Shown: positions 17,641 through 25,590 of the stretch, in pieces
How positions within the stretch are numbered: the first letter of the stretch is position 1
Layout of the letters: each line of letters begins with the position of its first letter
NCBI RefSeq assembly: GCF_000613125.1
Contig: NZ_HG964497.1
Coordinates: forward strand, 637,935-701,934
Source: Bacillus sp. EB01
GTDB lineage: Bacteria > Bacillota > Bacilli > Bacillales > Cytobacillaceae
Length of the DNA stretch: 64,000 nt
Direction: 5' to 3'
Position numbers and translations under genes: made by a program
The notes under the pieces: generated by a model
What the model was told of the DNA's origin: nothing
Databases searched by the model: none
What the model saw: the letters and a program-made list of their open reading frames with translations, nothing else

Positions 17641-18477
17641 TTACTTAGCAGCTGGCTGGTTTTTAATGGCTTCGTCCATAATAGAAGTCCGTTCTTCCTC
17701 TGATATTCCACTTAGGATTTCATTTATTTTATCAGTCAAATCGCTGCCTTTTTCTAATCCGGCTGCAATTGCAGTATCATCCTCGGAAGTTTTGAAACCT
17801 TCTTCAAATTCAACCATGACATAATTGCTGTTTGCTGAAGAAGCACTGACTGCTTCTGGACGTTCAGATACATAACCATCGATTATACCTGATTCAAGAG
17901 CAACCCTCATTGCAGGGAAATTATCCATAGCCGTTTGTTTCTTTACTCCGTCAATTTGGTCGATGACCGAATAGTGGAAGGTATTTAATTGGGCAGTAAC
18001 CTTAGCACCGCTGAAATCCTGAATGGAAGTTGCATTTTCATATTTGCTGCCCTTTTTAACTACCATAACTAGGTCTGACTTATAATAGTTATCTGTAAAA
18101 TCAATTGTCTTTTTTCGTTCTGCAGTAGGCGACATACCTGCGATAATGGCGTCTATTTTGCCAGAAGTCAGAGCTGGTACCAGCCCATCCCATTCGGTTT
18201 TAACAATAACAAGTTCCTTGCCAAGGCCATCAGCAATCTTTTTTGCGATTTCAACATCATAGCCGCCAGCATATTCAGCAGAACCGGAAATTTTCACTGC
18301 GCCATTTGAGTCATCAGTCTGTGTCCAGTTGAATGGCGCATACCCCGCTTCAAGACCGACTTTAAATGTATCTTTATCCGATTTACCGGAGCCGGTGCTC
18401 TCGCTGGAGCCACAGCCTGCCAGTAAAAGTATCGCAGACAGCATGAGTGTTAGAATAATAGATAATTTCTTGTTCAC
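17641..18477 (-). CDS. Lysine-type substrate-binding lipoprotein
   Basis: A 278-residue solute-binding protein (SBP_bac_3). A lipoprotein signal with lipobox LLAGC ends at Cys22, so the mature protein is anchored outside the membrane. Core motifs are FKVGLEAGYAPFNW, GGYDVEIAKKIADGLGKE, WDGLVPALTSGKIDAIIAGMSPTAERKKTIDFTDNYY and VALESGIIDGYVSERPEA. A GTG start seven bases after GGAGGAG fits the signal peptide; the longer open frame runs into the riboswitch and is not real. Lysine is the predicted ligand from the upstream riboswitch. Confidence 0.92.
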   Translation of the reverse strand: MNKKLSIILTLMLSAILLLAGCGSSESTGSGKSDKDTFKVGLEAGYAPFNWTQTDDSNGAVKISGSAEYAGGYDVEIAKKIADGLGKELVIVKTEWDGLVPALTSGKIDAIIAGMSPTAERKKTIDFTDNYYKSDLVMVVKKGSKYENATSIQDFSGAKVTAQLNTFHYSVIDQIDGVKKQTAMDNFPAMRVALESGIIDGYVSERPEAVSASSANSNYVMVEFEEGFKTSEDDTAIAAGLEKGSDLTDKINEILSGISEEERTSIMDEAIKNQPAAK

Positions 18478-18512
18478 AACTTTTCTCCTCCATTTTTGGT
18501 GCCGCAGAACAC

Positions 18513-18542
18513 AAAAAGCGGCCTGAGATAGACTCAGGCCGC
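18513..18542 (-). terminator. Lysine riboswitch expression-platform terminator
   Basis: A perfect 10-bp GC-rich stem GCGGCCTGAG/CTCAGGCCGC followed by TTTTT. It lies between the aptamer and the start of the binding-protein gene, so it is the regulated terminator. Confidence 0.92.
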
Positions 18543-18585
18543 ACATATATGTACGCAAGCACAGATTCCCTCTCTTTATCCCGAA

Positions 18586-18764
18586 TGAGATAGCACAACT
18601 CAGGTGAACTTGGGAGTTCACCGAGACAGTCCTGCAATTATTCACTGCAGACCCAGCAAGCATTATTGAGAAATAATACCCACTTCGGCGACATTTCCTT
18701 CTCCATAGCATCATTGCCTTCTCAAACTCCACTATGGACTGTTAAATACCGCGCCTCTACCTCA
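18586..18764 (-). promoter_or_regulatory. Lysine riboswitch (L box)
   Basis: On the minus strand the conserved L-box pieces appear in order: P1 5' strand TGAGGTAG, AGAGGCGCGGTATTTA, GTCGCCGAAGTGGG, GCTGGGTCTGCAG with its partner CTGCA-like CTGCAATT arm, the GTGAAC stem, and the P1 3' strand CTATCTCA, which closes the structure with eight pairs including one G-U. Length of about 180 nt is normal. It is followed by the intrinsic terminator at 18513-18542, so binding of lysine should switch the importer off. Confidence 0.92.
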
Positions 18765-18803
18765 CTATTAAAAGTGAGGTTACTATTAAATTATATTCCT
18801 AAG

Positions 18804-18830
18804 GCTATACTATAAAAACATTCCTGTCAA
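18804..18830 (-). promoter_or_regulatory. Promoter of lysine importer operon
   Basis: TTGACA at 18825-18830 and a TATAGC-type -10 box 15 bp downstream, about 40 bp before the riboswitch P1 stem. The -35 box is perfect but the spacing is short. TATAATTT further down is a possible alternative -10. Confidence 0.5.
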
Positions 18831-18883
18831 CAACCTGCTTTTTCCATTTCATTCAATACTTTCAGCAGATGTAACATAACAAT

Positions 18884-18930
18884 AAAAAAAGCCAGGCGTC
18901 CAGGTATTGCATACCTAAACGCTTGGCTTT
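18884..18930 (-). terminator. Terminator of swrC
   Basis: AAAGCCAAGCGT pairs with ACGCCTGGCTTT, with an inner AGGTA/TACCT stem, followed on the minus strand by seven T. It lies 50 bp after the RND pump stop codon. Confidence 0.88.
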
Positions 18931-18980
18931 CTATCAATCATATTTTCATAAACATGTCGTTTTTGTCCCTAAAATACCAT

Positions 18981-21900
18981 TTAGTTTTCCTCTTCTTCTC
19001 TACGGTTCTTTTTAAACAGCTTCGATAGGACTTCATAGACAATCGGCACAATAATTAACGTAAGCAAGGTTGAACTTGTCAAACCACCAATAACGGTAAT
19101 TGCCAACCCTTTTGAAATTAGGCCTCCGCCACCCTGGCCAATTGCAAGTGGGATAAGTGCACCGATTGTTGCAATCGCCGTCATAAGGATTGGACGCAGC
19201 CTAGTTGAGCCTGCTTCAAGAATAGCCTCGCGCATGGTCAGCCCATCTCGTTCCATATGAATGATCCGGTCGACCAATACAATGGCATTTGTAACTACAA
19301 TACCAATCAGCATCAACAGTCCCATCATGACAGACACCGATATGGTTTCACCAGCAATAAGCAAGCCGACGAATGAACCGATAACAGTGAATGGCAAGGA
19401 GAAAAGAATTGCAAATGGCGCCAGGCCTTCACGGAATGTAACGACAAGGATGAAATAAACGATCGCAATGGCTGCCAGCATAGCGACTCCAAGCTGTGTG
19501 AAGGTTTCATTCATATCCGCCTGAACTCCGGCAACACCGACCGTAACACCCTTAGGAAGCTCAAGATTGTCGATTTCCTCTTGAACCTCGGAGGTTACCT
19601 TTGAGATGTCTTTTCCAATAGCCGTGCCTGACACGGTTGCGTAGTAATCACCCTTGCTTCGTGCAAGTGTATTCAAGGTTGTTCCCTCTTCGACAGTCAC
19701 CAATTCAGAGAGGGGCATGGTTGTGCCCATAGCAGTCGGCACTGGAGTAGCCAACATTTCATCAATTGATTTAGGCTTAAGTGCCTGTTTCTGCTGGACG
19801 ACTACATCAAGTGAAGTTCCATCCTTTTCAATCGTAGTCAGGACTTCCTTAGCGCCCATCGGATTGAGCATCATGATAATTTGGCCGGCGGTTAAGCCAT
19901 ATTTTTGAAGCAATTCATCTTGCTGTACATTAAATGTATATTCAACATATGCATCTTCAGCGGTAGAGGAAACATCCTCCAGGCTATCATTGTCATTCAT
20001 GATAGCCTCCACCTTCTTGACAGATTCATTTAGCTTATCAAGATCCTCACTATAGAAGGTGTAGCTTACTTCATCCGCAGCCAGTGACATAGTTGTAAAG
20101 TTTTGGCTCTTCCACTCGCCGGACTGGCCGATGTTTGTTACATATTCTTCAACTTCTTCACGTACCTCAGGGAAATTGTCCATTTCCGGATCAAAAATGA
20201 GATACATCAGAGCACCACCAGCGCCTCCGCCCATCATAGCGGCCATCGGGTCGCCCTCTTCATTGATGGAAACCTGCAGGATATCAATATCTTCTCGCTG
20301 CAGAAGCTTTTCTTCTACCGCCTCGACATTTTTAAGTGTCTCATCTTTTAGTTCGCCTGTCTTTGGCGTATACGTCAAATACATAACCTTTTCTTCCTCA
20401 CTGCCTAGGAAGCTGAAGCCAATCAACGGTGTCAGGGCGATACTTCCTGCCAGCAATACAATTGCAATGAGAGAGGTGATGATTTTGTGGTTAAGGGATT
20501 TATTGAGTACCCCCTTATACCAGTTTGCTAACCTGCCAGCTTCTTTATGGCTCTTTTCAGTCTTCTCGCCATATAGCTTCTTTTTAAACAAAGTATGGGA
20601 CAGAACAGGTACGATTGTAATCGCAACAAGCAATGACGCACCAAGTGCGAATGTCATAGTCAGAGCAAACGGAGCAAATAGCTCGCCAACCATACCGCCA
20701 ACAAAGATAAGCGGCGCGAACACTGCCACAGTGACCAAAGTCGATGACATGATTGGTTTGAACATTTCAATGGTCGCTTCGCGGATCAATGCCCTTCCAG
20801 TAAGTTTCTCATCCTTCAGATGCAGCCTTCGGTATATATTTTCCACTACCACTATCGAGTCATCTATGACACGTCCAATTGCGACTGTTACCGCACCGAG
20901 GGTCATGATGTTAAGCGTAATATCCATCCAGTTCAACAGGACCAACGCCATGAATATTGAAACCGGAATAGAAATGATAGAGATGATTGTTGACTTAAAG
21001 TCTCTAAGGAACAGAAGAATGATTAATACCGCAATCAATCCTCCGAAGACTGCTTTTTCAATCATTGTAAAAACAGATTCTTCTATTGGTTTACCCTGGT
21101 CAAGGGATACATCAATGACAATGCCTTCAATTTTACTTTTTTCTTCCTCAACCAAATCTTTCACACTATTAACTACATCGACTGTGTTCGCTTGCTGTTC
21201 TTTGACAATCTGAATCGCGATGGCATCGTCGCCATTGGTCCGGGAAACAGATTTTACTTTTCCAACTGTTTCAACCTTAGCAATTTCACTAAGCTTAACA
21301 AACGGTGCCGGATTTTCCTGTGATGGTGTAACCGGAATAAGCATGTTCTTTAGTTCATCTTCAGTCATGAACTTCCCATCAACTGCAACTGCCTGTTCGC
21401 CCTCTTTAAATTCATACAACCCAAGCGAAACAGCCAGATTACTCGCCTGAATGATCTCCTTCACTTTATCCTGGGTTAAACCAAACTGTTCAAGCTTTGC
21501 TTCGTCATAAGTCAACTCTACTTCTTCAATATGCTGACCGGTGATAGTTGCGGAACCGACTCCATCCAGCTTCTCAATTTTTGGAAGCAGGATTTCTTCA
21601 ACAGTTGAGGTGAGTTCAACTATATCTTCCTCGGTGCTGCTGACACTCAATGCAACAACTGGCATCATATTCATGCTTAATGCAGTTATTTGAGGCTCCT
21701 GAGCTCCTTCTGGGAGTTCAACTGCATCAAGCGCTGACTCAAGCGCCCTTTTCGCTTCTGCCATATCTATCCCATATTCATATTCAATCTGGATATTGGA
21801 CATATTGGAATATGAATTGGAATAAACCGCCTTTACATCCTCAAGCCCTTCGACAGCTCGTTCTATCGGCATGGAGATATCCTCCATAACCTTTTCAGGA

Positions 21901-22067
21901 GTAGCACCTGGGTATACATCCATTACCATCAGATACGGAATGGTTACATCAGGTATCGTCTCCATATTCATACGTGTGCCAGAATAAATCCCTGATACCG
22001 TTACGATAATGGTTAATAGCCATACAGCCAATTTATTCTTCAATACAAAATTTACCAAACCTTTCAC
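18981..22067 (-). CDS. swrC: RND-family efflux pump SwrC (YerP)
   Basis: A 1028-residue AcrB/HAE1-type RND transporter with the usual pattern: one N-terminal span, a large outer loop with GATPEKVMEDISMPIERAVEGLEDV, spans with the ATLVTVAVFAPLIFVGG-type TM4-5 block including DDSIVVVENI, and a repeated second half with GIVVTNAIVLVDRI. B. subtilis SwrC exports surfactin and supports swarming, and its regulator gene yerO is next door, as here. The substrate in this strain is inferred. The gene is divergent from the TetR regulator, with overlapping promoters. No membrane-fusion protein gene is adjacent, which is normal for SwrC. Confidence 0.9.
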   Translation of the reverse strand: MKGLVNFVLKNKLAVWLLTIIVTVSGIYSGTRMNMETIPDVTIPYLMVMDVYPGATPEKVMEDISMPIERAVEGLEDVKAVYSNSYSNMSNIQIEYEYGIDMAEAKRALESALDAVELPEGAQEPQITALSMNMMPVVALSVSSTEEDIVELTSTVEEILLPKIEKLDGVGSATITGQHIEEVELTYDEAKLEQFGLTQDKVKEIIQASNLAVSLGLYEFKEGEQAVAVDGKFMTEDELKNMLIPVTPSQENPAPFVKLSEIAKVETVGKVKSVSRTNGDDAIAIQIVKEQQANTVDVVNSVKDLVEEEKSKIEGIVIDVSLDQGKPIEESVFTMIEKAVFGGLIAVLIILLFLRDFKSTIISIISIPVSIFMALVLLNWMDITLNIMTLGAVTVAIGRVIDDSIVVVENIYRRLHLKDEKLTGRALIREATIEMFKPIMSSTLVTVAVFAPLIFVGGMVGELFAPFALTMTFALGASLLVAITIVPVLSHTLFKKKLYGEKTEKSHKEAGRLANWYKGVLNKSLNHKIITSLIAIVLLAGSIALTPLIGFSFLGSEEEKVMYLTYTPKTGELKDETLKNVEAVEEKLLQREDIDILQVSINEEGDPMAAMMGGGAGGALMYLIFDPEMDNFPEVREEVEEYVTNIGQSGEWKSQNFTTMSLAADEVSYTFYSEDLDKLNESVKKVEAIMNDNDSLEDVSSTAEDAYVEYTFNVQQDELLQKYGLTAGQIIMMLNPMGAKEVLTTIEKDGTSLDVVVQQKQALKPKSIDEMLATPVPTAMGTTMPLSELVTVEEGTTLNTLARSKGDYYATVSGTAIGKDISKVTSEVQEEIDNLELPKGVTVGVAGVQADMNETFTQLGVAMLAAIAIVYFILVVTFREGLAPFAILFSLPFTVIGSFVGLLIAGETISVSVMMGLLMLIGIVVTNAIVLVDRIIHMERDGLTMREAILEAGSTRLRPILMTAIATIGALIPLAIGQGGGGLISKGLAITVIGGLTSSTLLTLIIVPIVYEVLSKLFKKNRREEEEN

Positions 22068-22085
22068 TATGACACCTGCCCTTTA

Positions 22086-22114
22086 TTGACTTAACTTACC
22101 CATTTATTTATACT
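22086..22114 (+). promoter_or_regulatory. Promoter of yerO
   Basis: TTGACT and TATACT are separated by exactly 17 bp. The predicted start at about 22121 lies inside the palindrome at 22116-22131. Confidence 0.75.
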
Positions 22115-22138
22115 AATGACTGGTCGGTCATTTGTCAA
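22110..22138 (-). promoter_or_regulatory. Promoter of swrC
   Basis: TTGACA (22133-22138) and TAGTAT (22110-22115) on the minus strand, 17 bp apart. The spacer holds the palindromic operator, and the -10 box overlaps that of yerO on the other strand. Confidence 0.75.
22116..22131. promoter_or_regulatory. YerO operator palindrome
   Basis: ATGACTGGTCGGTCAT is a near-perfect palindrome with TGAC/GTCA arms, close to many TetR-family operators. It fills the spacer of the swrC promoter and covers the yerO start point, so one dimer could repress both genes. Confidence 0.75.
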
Positions 22139-22167
22139 TGAGATGGCAATAGGGGAGATATTAAAAA

Positions 22168-23004
22168 ATGATTAAAAAACAACTGATTATGGAAAAAGCG
22201 CTGGAACTTTTCGCTGAGCAGGGATTTGAAGCGACCTCTGTCCAACAAATCACGGATCGCTGCGGTATTTCAAAGGGCGCCTTTTATCTTTCATTTAAAT
22301 CGAAGGACGAGCTTATCGCTGCATTAATCGATCATTTTATGATGCAGTTCGTGTCGGACATTGACTACATAGTCAATAGGGAAGGTTCTATAGAAAATCT
22401 TCTATACGACTTTTATTATTCAACTTTCAAGACATTCTATAAACGCTCTGACTTTGCCAAAATCCTTATTAAAGAACAAATGCAGTCCCTAAACCAAGAG
22501 CTCTTTTTAAAAATGCGCCATTATGACAATATGATGGAGAAAAGTATTCAAATAATGATAGTGCGATTGTATGGAGAGGCTGCAGAGGATATTACTTACG
22601 ATCTTGTCTTTACAATAAAAGGGTTGCTGAACACTTATTCACAGTTATTCATCTTATTTAATATACCTTCACCTGATATAGAGCTCCTTTGCCGATCCCT
22701 TGTGGAAAAAACCAACTTAATCGCAAGAAATACAACCTTGCCTTTTATAACAAAGGATTTATATCAGACTCTTCTAAACCCGGGGAATGAGCCACTATCC
22801 AGAGAGCAGCTAATTGAACTGATTAACGAGAAAATATCCGAAATTGAGGAACCAATAGAAAAAGATTCGCTGTCTTTGCTTGTTCGCGATCTTGAAGAAC
22901 CCGTGTATAGTAAAACGATTGTCAAAGGCTTGATTGAGAATATCCGTAACCACCCCCACTGTAAATGGATATCCTATATGCTTAGGAATTATTATGAATT
23001 ATAA
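22168..23004 (+). CDS. yerO: TetR-family regulator YerO
   Basis: A 278-residue TetR regulator. Residues 7-55 form the helix-turn-helix domain (ALELFAEQGFEATSVQQITDRCGISKGAFYLSFKSKDEL). The C-terminal ligand domain is longer than average, as in B. subtilis YerO, which represses swrC and sits in the same place. The operator palindrome and overlapping promoters just upstream support autoregulation and control of the pump. A GGGGAG site precedes the ATG. Confidence 0.88.
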   Translation: MIKKQLIMEKALELFAEQGFEATSVQQITDRCGISKGAFYLSFKSKDELIAALIDHFMMQFVSDIDYIVNREGSIENLLYDFYYSTFKTFYKRSDFAKILIKEQMQSLNQELFLKMRHYDNMMEKSIQIMIVRLYGEAAEDITYDLVFTIKGLLNTYSQLFILFNIPSPDIELLCRSLVEKTNLIARNTTLPFITKDLYQTLLNPGNEPLSREQLIELINEKISEIEEPIEKDSLSLLVRDLEEPVYSKTIVKGLIENIRNHPHCKWISYMLRNYYEL

Positions 23005-23032
23005 AAAGCGCCGGCTCCCATGGCCGGCGCTT
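23003..23032 (-). terminator. Terminator of YdeI-like gene
   Basis: A 10-bp stem AAGCGCCGGC/GCCGGCGCTT followed on the minus strand by TTTTT. It overlaps the end of yerO and closes the converging gene. Confidence 0.82.
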
Positions 23033-23039
23033 ACACTTC

Positions 23040-23711
23040 CTACTTCTTCCCTAACTTGTAAAGATCCCTGCTCTTGTAGCCTCCCGCAAGTATTACCTTC
23101 ATTTCCTCGCGGCGTTTCGCTTTCGTCGCATCCTGCTTTGCACTATATACATAGCGGGCCCAATCCTTTTGATAGCCCGGGGTAAGTGTATGGTAAAAGG
23201 AGAGCAAGTCAGGACTGTCCTGTAAATCCTTTTCTATCATCGGAATCATTTCAATATAGTCGGCCACACATTGGCTTGGCTTTTCATAGGTAGAGGTTTT
23301 GCCTTTGGCATCCTCCTTCAGCCCCACAACAGTAAACACATCATCCAAGCCAACCATCCGCGCAAACTTGACTGCACTCCCGCCAATGTAACCTTCTTCA
23401 TCCGCACCCATTCCTGGTAAAAGGTCATCCCGATGAATGTGGGATTTGTATACCTTATTTCCCTTCTTTGGATAAGCCAGATAAAGATAGCCATTCTTGT
23501 TCAAGTAGTTTTTCTCAATGACCTTATCGACCAGACCTTTTAATGATTGAAAATCAAGTACAAATGCAAAGATCAAATCATATTGATCTTCTAAAAGCTC
23601 AGTATCATAGTCCTCTAGCCCTGAGAGATATTCTGTGCCTTCTGGAGTTCCCAAAACGGCTGCTTTCTTAAACTTATGTAGATTTAGCTTTTCAACAATT
23701 GTTTTAGCCAT
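23040..23711 (-). CDS. YdeI/OmpD-associated-like protein with DUF3052-like N-terminus
   Basis: A 223-residue cytosolic protein in two parts. Residues 1-140 resemble DUF3052-type proteins (KAAVLGTPEGTEYL, YDLIFAFVLDFQSLKGLVDKV, GYLYLAYPKKGNK). The C-terminal 60 residues (YHTLTPGYQKDWARYVYSAKQDATKAKRREEMKVILAGG) match the YdeI/OmpD-associated helical motif. No catalytic residues are recognised and no function is known. I chose the ATG at 23711, after GGGATGGGG, instead of a longer frame. It stands alone between the pump regulator and the nspDC leader. Confidence 0.7.
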   Translation of the reverse strand: MAKTIVEKLNLHKFKKAAVLGTPEGTEYLSGLEDYDTELLEDQYDLIFAFVLDFQSLKGLVDKVIEKNYLNKNGYLYLAYPKKGNKVYKSHIHRDDLLPGMGADEEGYIGGSAVKFARMVGLDDVFTVVGLKEDAKGKTSTYEKPSQCVADYIEMIPMIEKDLQDSPDLLSFYHTLTPGYQKDWARYVYSAKQDATKAKRREEMKVILAGGYKSRDLYKLGKK

Positions 23712-23910
23712 ACTTATTGCCCCATCCCACCCATACACTTTTTTTCATCTTACTAATACAATATTATTATTTTAATTTAATCAGTAAAAGAAATACTTTC
23801 TTTTCCTTTTATTAAGGTTAAACCATAAATTGAAAAAATAGTAAAAAAGTCCAGTTTTTAATTAGAAAAAATAAAATTTTTTATTGTTTTTTTAAAAAGA
23901 TACTGATAGT

Positions 23911-24389
23911 ATAAAGAAGCGTAATTTGGAAAGCTGCTATTCAACAATCTAGAGTCTTTCCAGCAGATAATTTTTGACCACTTCTCTCTCTTCGAAGAAG
24001 TTAAGGCCATACGGACAGCCGGGTCAAATGCCGATTGGCAACTATTTGTTGCCTTATTGATTGAGTTAAAAGCTCAAATTTTATAAGTTGGTTACTTTAC
24101 AACCAGTGCATATGCACACAACTTGTGAAACGGTCAATAAGAGTGGTAAAAGTAATTATTTGCTATATAGACTCTGATCCTAAAATGATATGTTGAATAT
24201 TAAAGAGCTTCCTCCCTAGGACATCATTGCTTAGGGGCAGTATCGATGTGGCCTTTTGCCATGTAAATACTCATGCTTATTTAATATGACGATTATATCA
24301 AAGCAAGTGTTGTGCGCCTTATGCGTATTACATTTGCTTTTTTTGTTGTTTCGGCAAGTTACAAAATTCATTTAGTTAGGAGAATAAGA
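23911..24389 (+). ncRNA. Structured 5' leader of nspDC, candidate cis-regulatory RNA
   Basis: About 480 nt without a gene, rich in pairing elements. At 23927-23966, TGGAAAG/CTTTCCA and CTGCT/AGCAG are interleaved, giving either alternative hairpins or a very tight pseudoknot. ACTTCT/AGAAGT pairs near 23980-24002. GGCAAC/GTTGCC forms a perfect hairpin near 24038-24053. AAGTTG/CAACTT at about 24084-24124 encloses two small hairpins as a three-way junction. CCCTAGG/CTTAGGG pairs near 24214-24235. The leader ends in an intrinsic terminator 45 bp before the gene. It does not match T-box, lysine, purine, SAM or ykkC consensus by eye. Confidence 0.5.
24301..24344 (+). terminator. Attenuator-like terminator before nspD
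   Basis: AAGCAAGTG pairs with CATTTGCTT (one G-U), with an inner GCGC/GCGT stem, and runs into seven T. It ends 45 bp upstream of the nspD start and faces the gene, so transcripts from upstream must read through it. A TGCTT at about 24274 could pair with the 5' arm as an antiterminator. Confidence 0.7.
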
Positions 24390-25589
24390 ATGGGAAAAGC
24401 ACTTATTATTGGCGCCGGTGGCGTTGCCTCAGTAGCAATTCATAAATGTGTTCAAAATAGTGATGTATTTGAAGAAATCTGCATAGCAAGCCGTACGAAA
24501 TCAAAATGTGATGAACTGAAAGCTAAGCTTGATGGCAAGGGGACAAAAATTACAACTGCCCAGGTTGATGCCAACAATGTTGATGAACTAATTGCCTTGA
24601 TTAATGAAGTAAAGCCTGATGTCGTCATGAACCTTGCTTTGCCATATCAGGACCTGACTATTATGGATGCCTGCCTGGCAACCAAGACAAATTATATGGA
24701 CACAGCAAACTACGAGCCAGAAGATACGGCAAAATTTGAATATAAATGGCAATGGGACTACCATGAGAAGTTCCGTGAGGCTGGAATTACTGCCCTTCTT
24801 GGCAGCGGCTTCGACCCTGGGGTAACTGGCGTGTTCTCTGCTTACGCACTAAAGCATCATTTCGATACTATTGAATATATCGATATCCTTGACTGCAATG
24901 CAGGTGACCATGGTTACCCATTCGCAACAAACTTCAATCCTGAAATCAATATCCGTGAAGTATCCGCAAACGGACGTTATTGGGAAAACGGCGAATGGAT
25001 TGAAACTAAGCCAATGGAAATCAAGCGAGTTTACGACTTCCCTGAAGTTGGCGAGAAAGATATGTACCTTCTCTATCATGAAGAGCTTGAATCTCTTGCT
25101 AAAAACGTCCCGGGCCTTAAGCGTATCCGCTTCTTCATGACATTTGGCCAAAGCTACCTGACTCACCTGAAGGCCCTTGAGAATGTCGGCATGACTTCGA
25201 TTGAGCCAATTGAATTTGAAGGAAAGCAAATCATTCCTCTCCAATTCCTAAAGGCAGTATTGCCGGATCCAGCGTCCCTTGGGCCGCGTACAAAGGGTAA
25301 AACCAACATTGGCTGTATCTTCCGTGGCAAAAAAGACGGAGAAGATAAAGTTTACTATGTTTACAATGTTTGTGACCATGAAGAATGCTTTAGGGAAGTT
25401 GGTTCCCAGGCTGTTTCGTATACAACAGGCGTACCAGCAATGATTGGTGCAATGATGCTCATGACTGGAAAATGGGATTACAAGGGTGTCTTTAATATCG
25501 AAGAGTTCGATCCAGACCCATTCATGGATGAATTGAACAAATGGGGACTACCATGGAAGGAAAGCTTTGACCCAGAGCTCGTGGACTAA
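24390..25589 (+). CDS. nspD: Carboxy(nor)spermidine dehydrogenase
   Basis: A 399-residue enzyme of the saccharopine dehydrogenase family. The NADPH-binding GAGGVASVAIHKC motif is near the N-terminus (about residues 8-20), followed by ICIASRTKSKCDELKAKL and PDVVMNLALPYQDLTIMDACLATKTNYMDTAN. Central GSGFDPGVTGVFSAYA and the TTGVPAMIGAMMLMTGKW end block are typical. It condenses aspartate semialdehyde with putrescine or diaminopropane to the carboxy-polyamine. I chose the ATG at 24390 with GGAG eight bases before it; upstream ATGs fall inside the leader terminator. The decarboxylase gene follows after 1 bp, which fixes the pathway. Confidence 0.92.
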   Translation: MGKALIIGAGGVASVAIHKCVQNSDVFEEICIASRTKSKCDELKAKLDGKGTKITTAQVDANNVDELIALINEVKPDVVMNLALPYQDLTIMDACLATKTNYMDTANYEPEDTAKFEYKWQWDYHEKFREAGITALLGSGFDPGVTGVFSAYALKHHFDTIEYIDILDCNAGDHGYPFATNFNPEINIREVSANGRYWENGEWIETKPMEIKRVYDFPEVGEKDMYLLYHEELESLAKNVPGLKRIRFFMTFGQSYLTHLKALENVGMTSIEPIEFEGKQIIPLQFLKAVLPDPASLGPRTKGKTNIGCIFRGKKDGEDKVYYVYNVCDHEECFREVGSQAVSYTTGVPAMIGAMMLMTGKWDYKGVFNIEEFDPDPFMDELNKWGLPWKESFDPELVD

Positions 25590-25590
25590 G

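Noticed and set aside
18478..18732. N-terminal extension of the lysine-binding lipoprotein
   Set aside because: The extended frame runs through the riboswitch and its terminator; the GTG at 18477 gives a proper lipoprotein signal.
20131..21213. 360-codon open frame on the plus strand
   Set aside because: It is antisense to swrC, serine- and isoleucine-rich, has no ribosome site and mirrors the codon bias of the real gene.
23911..24389. T-box or ykkC-type riboswitch in the nspDC leader
   Set aside because: The AGGGTGGNACCGCG T-box motif and the ykkC conserved blocks are absent.
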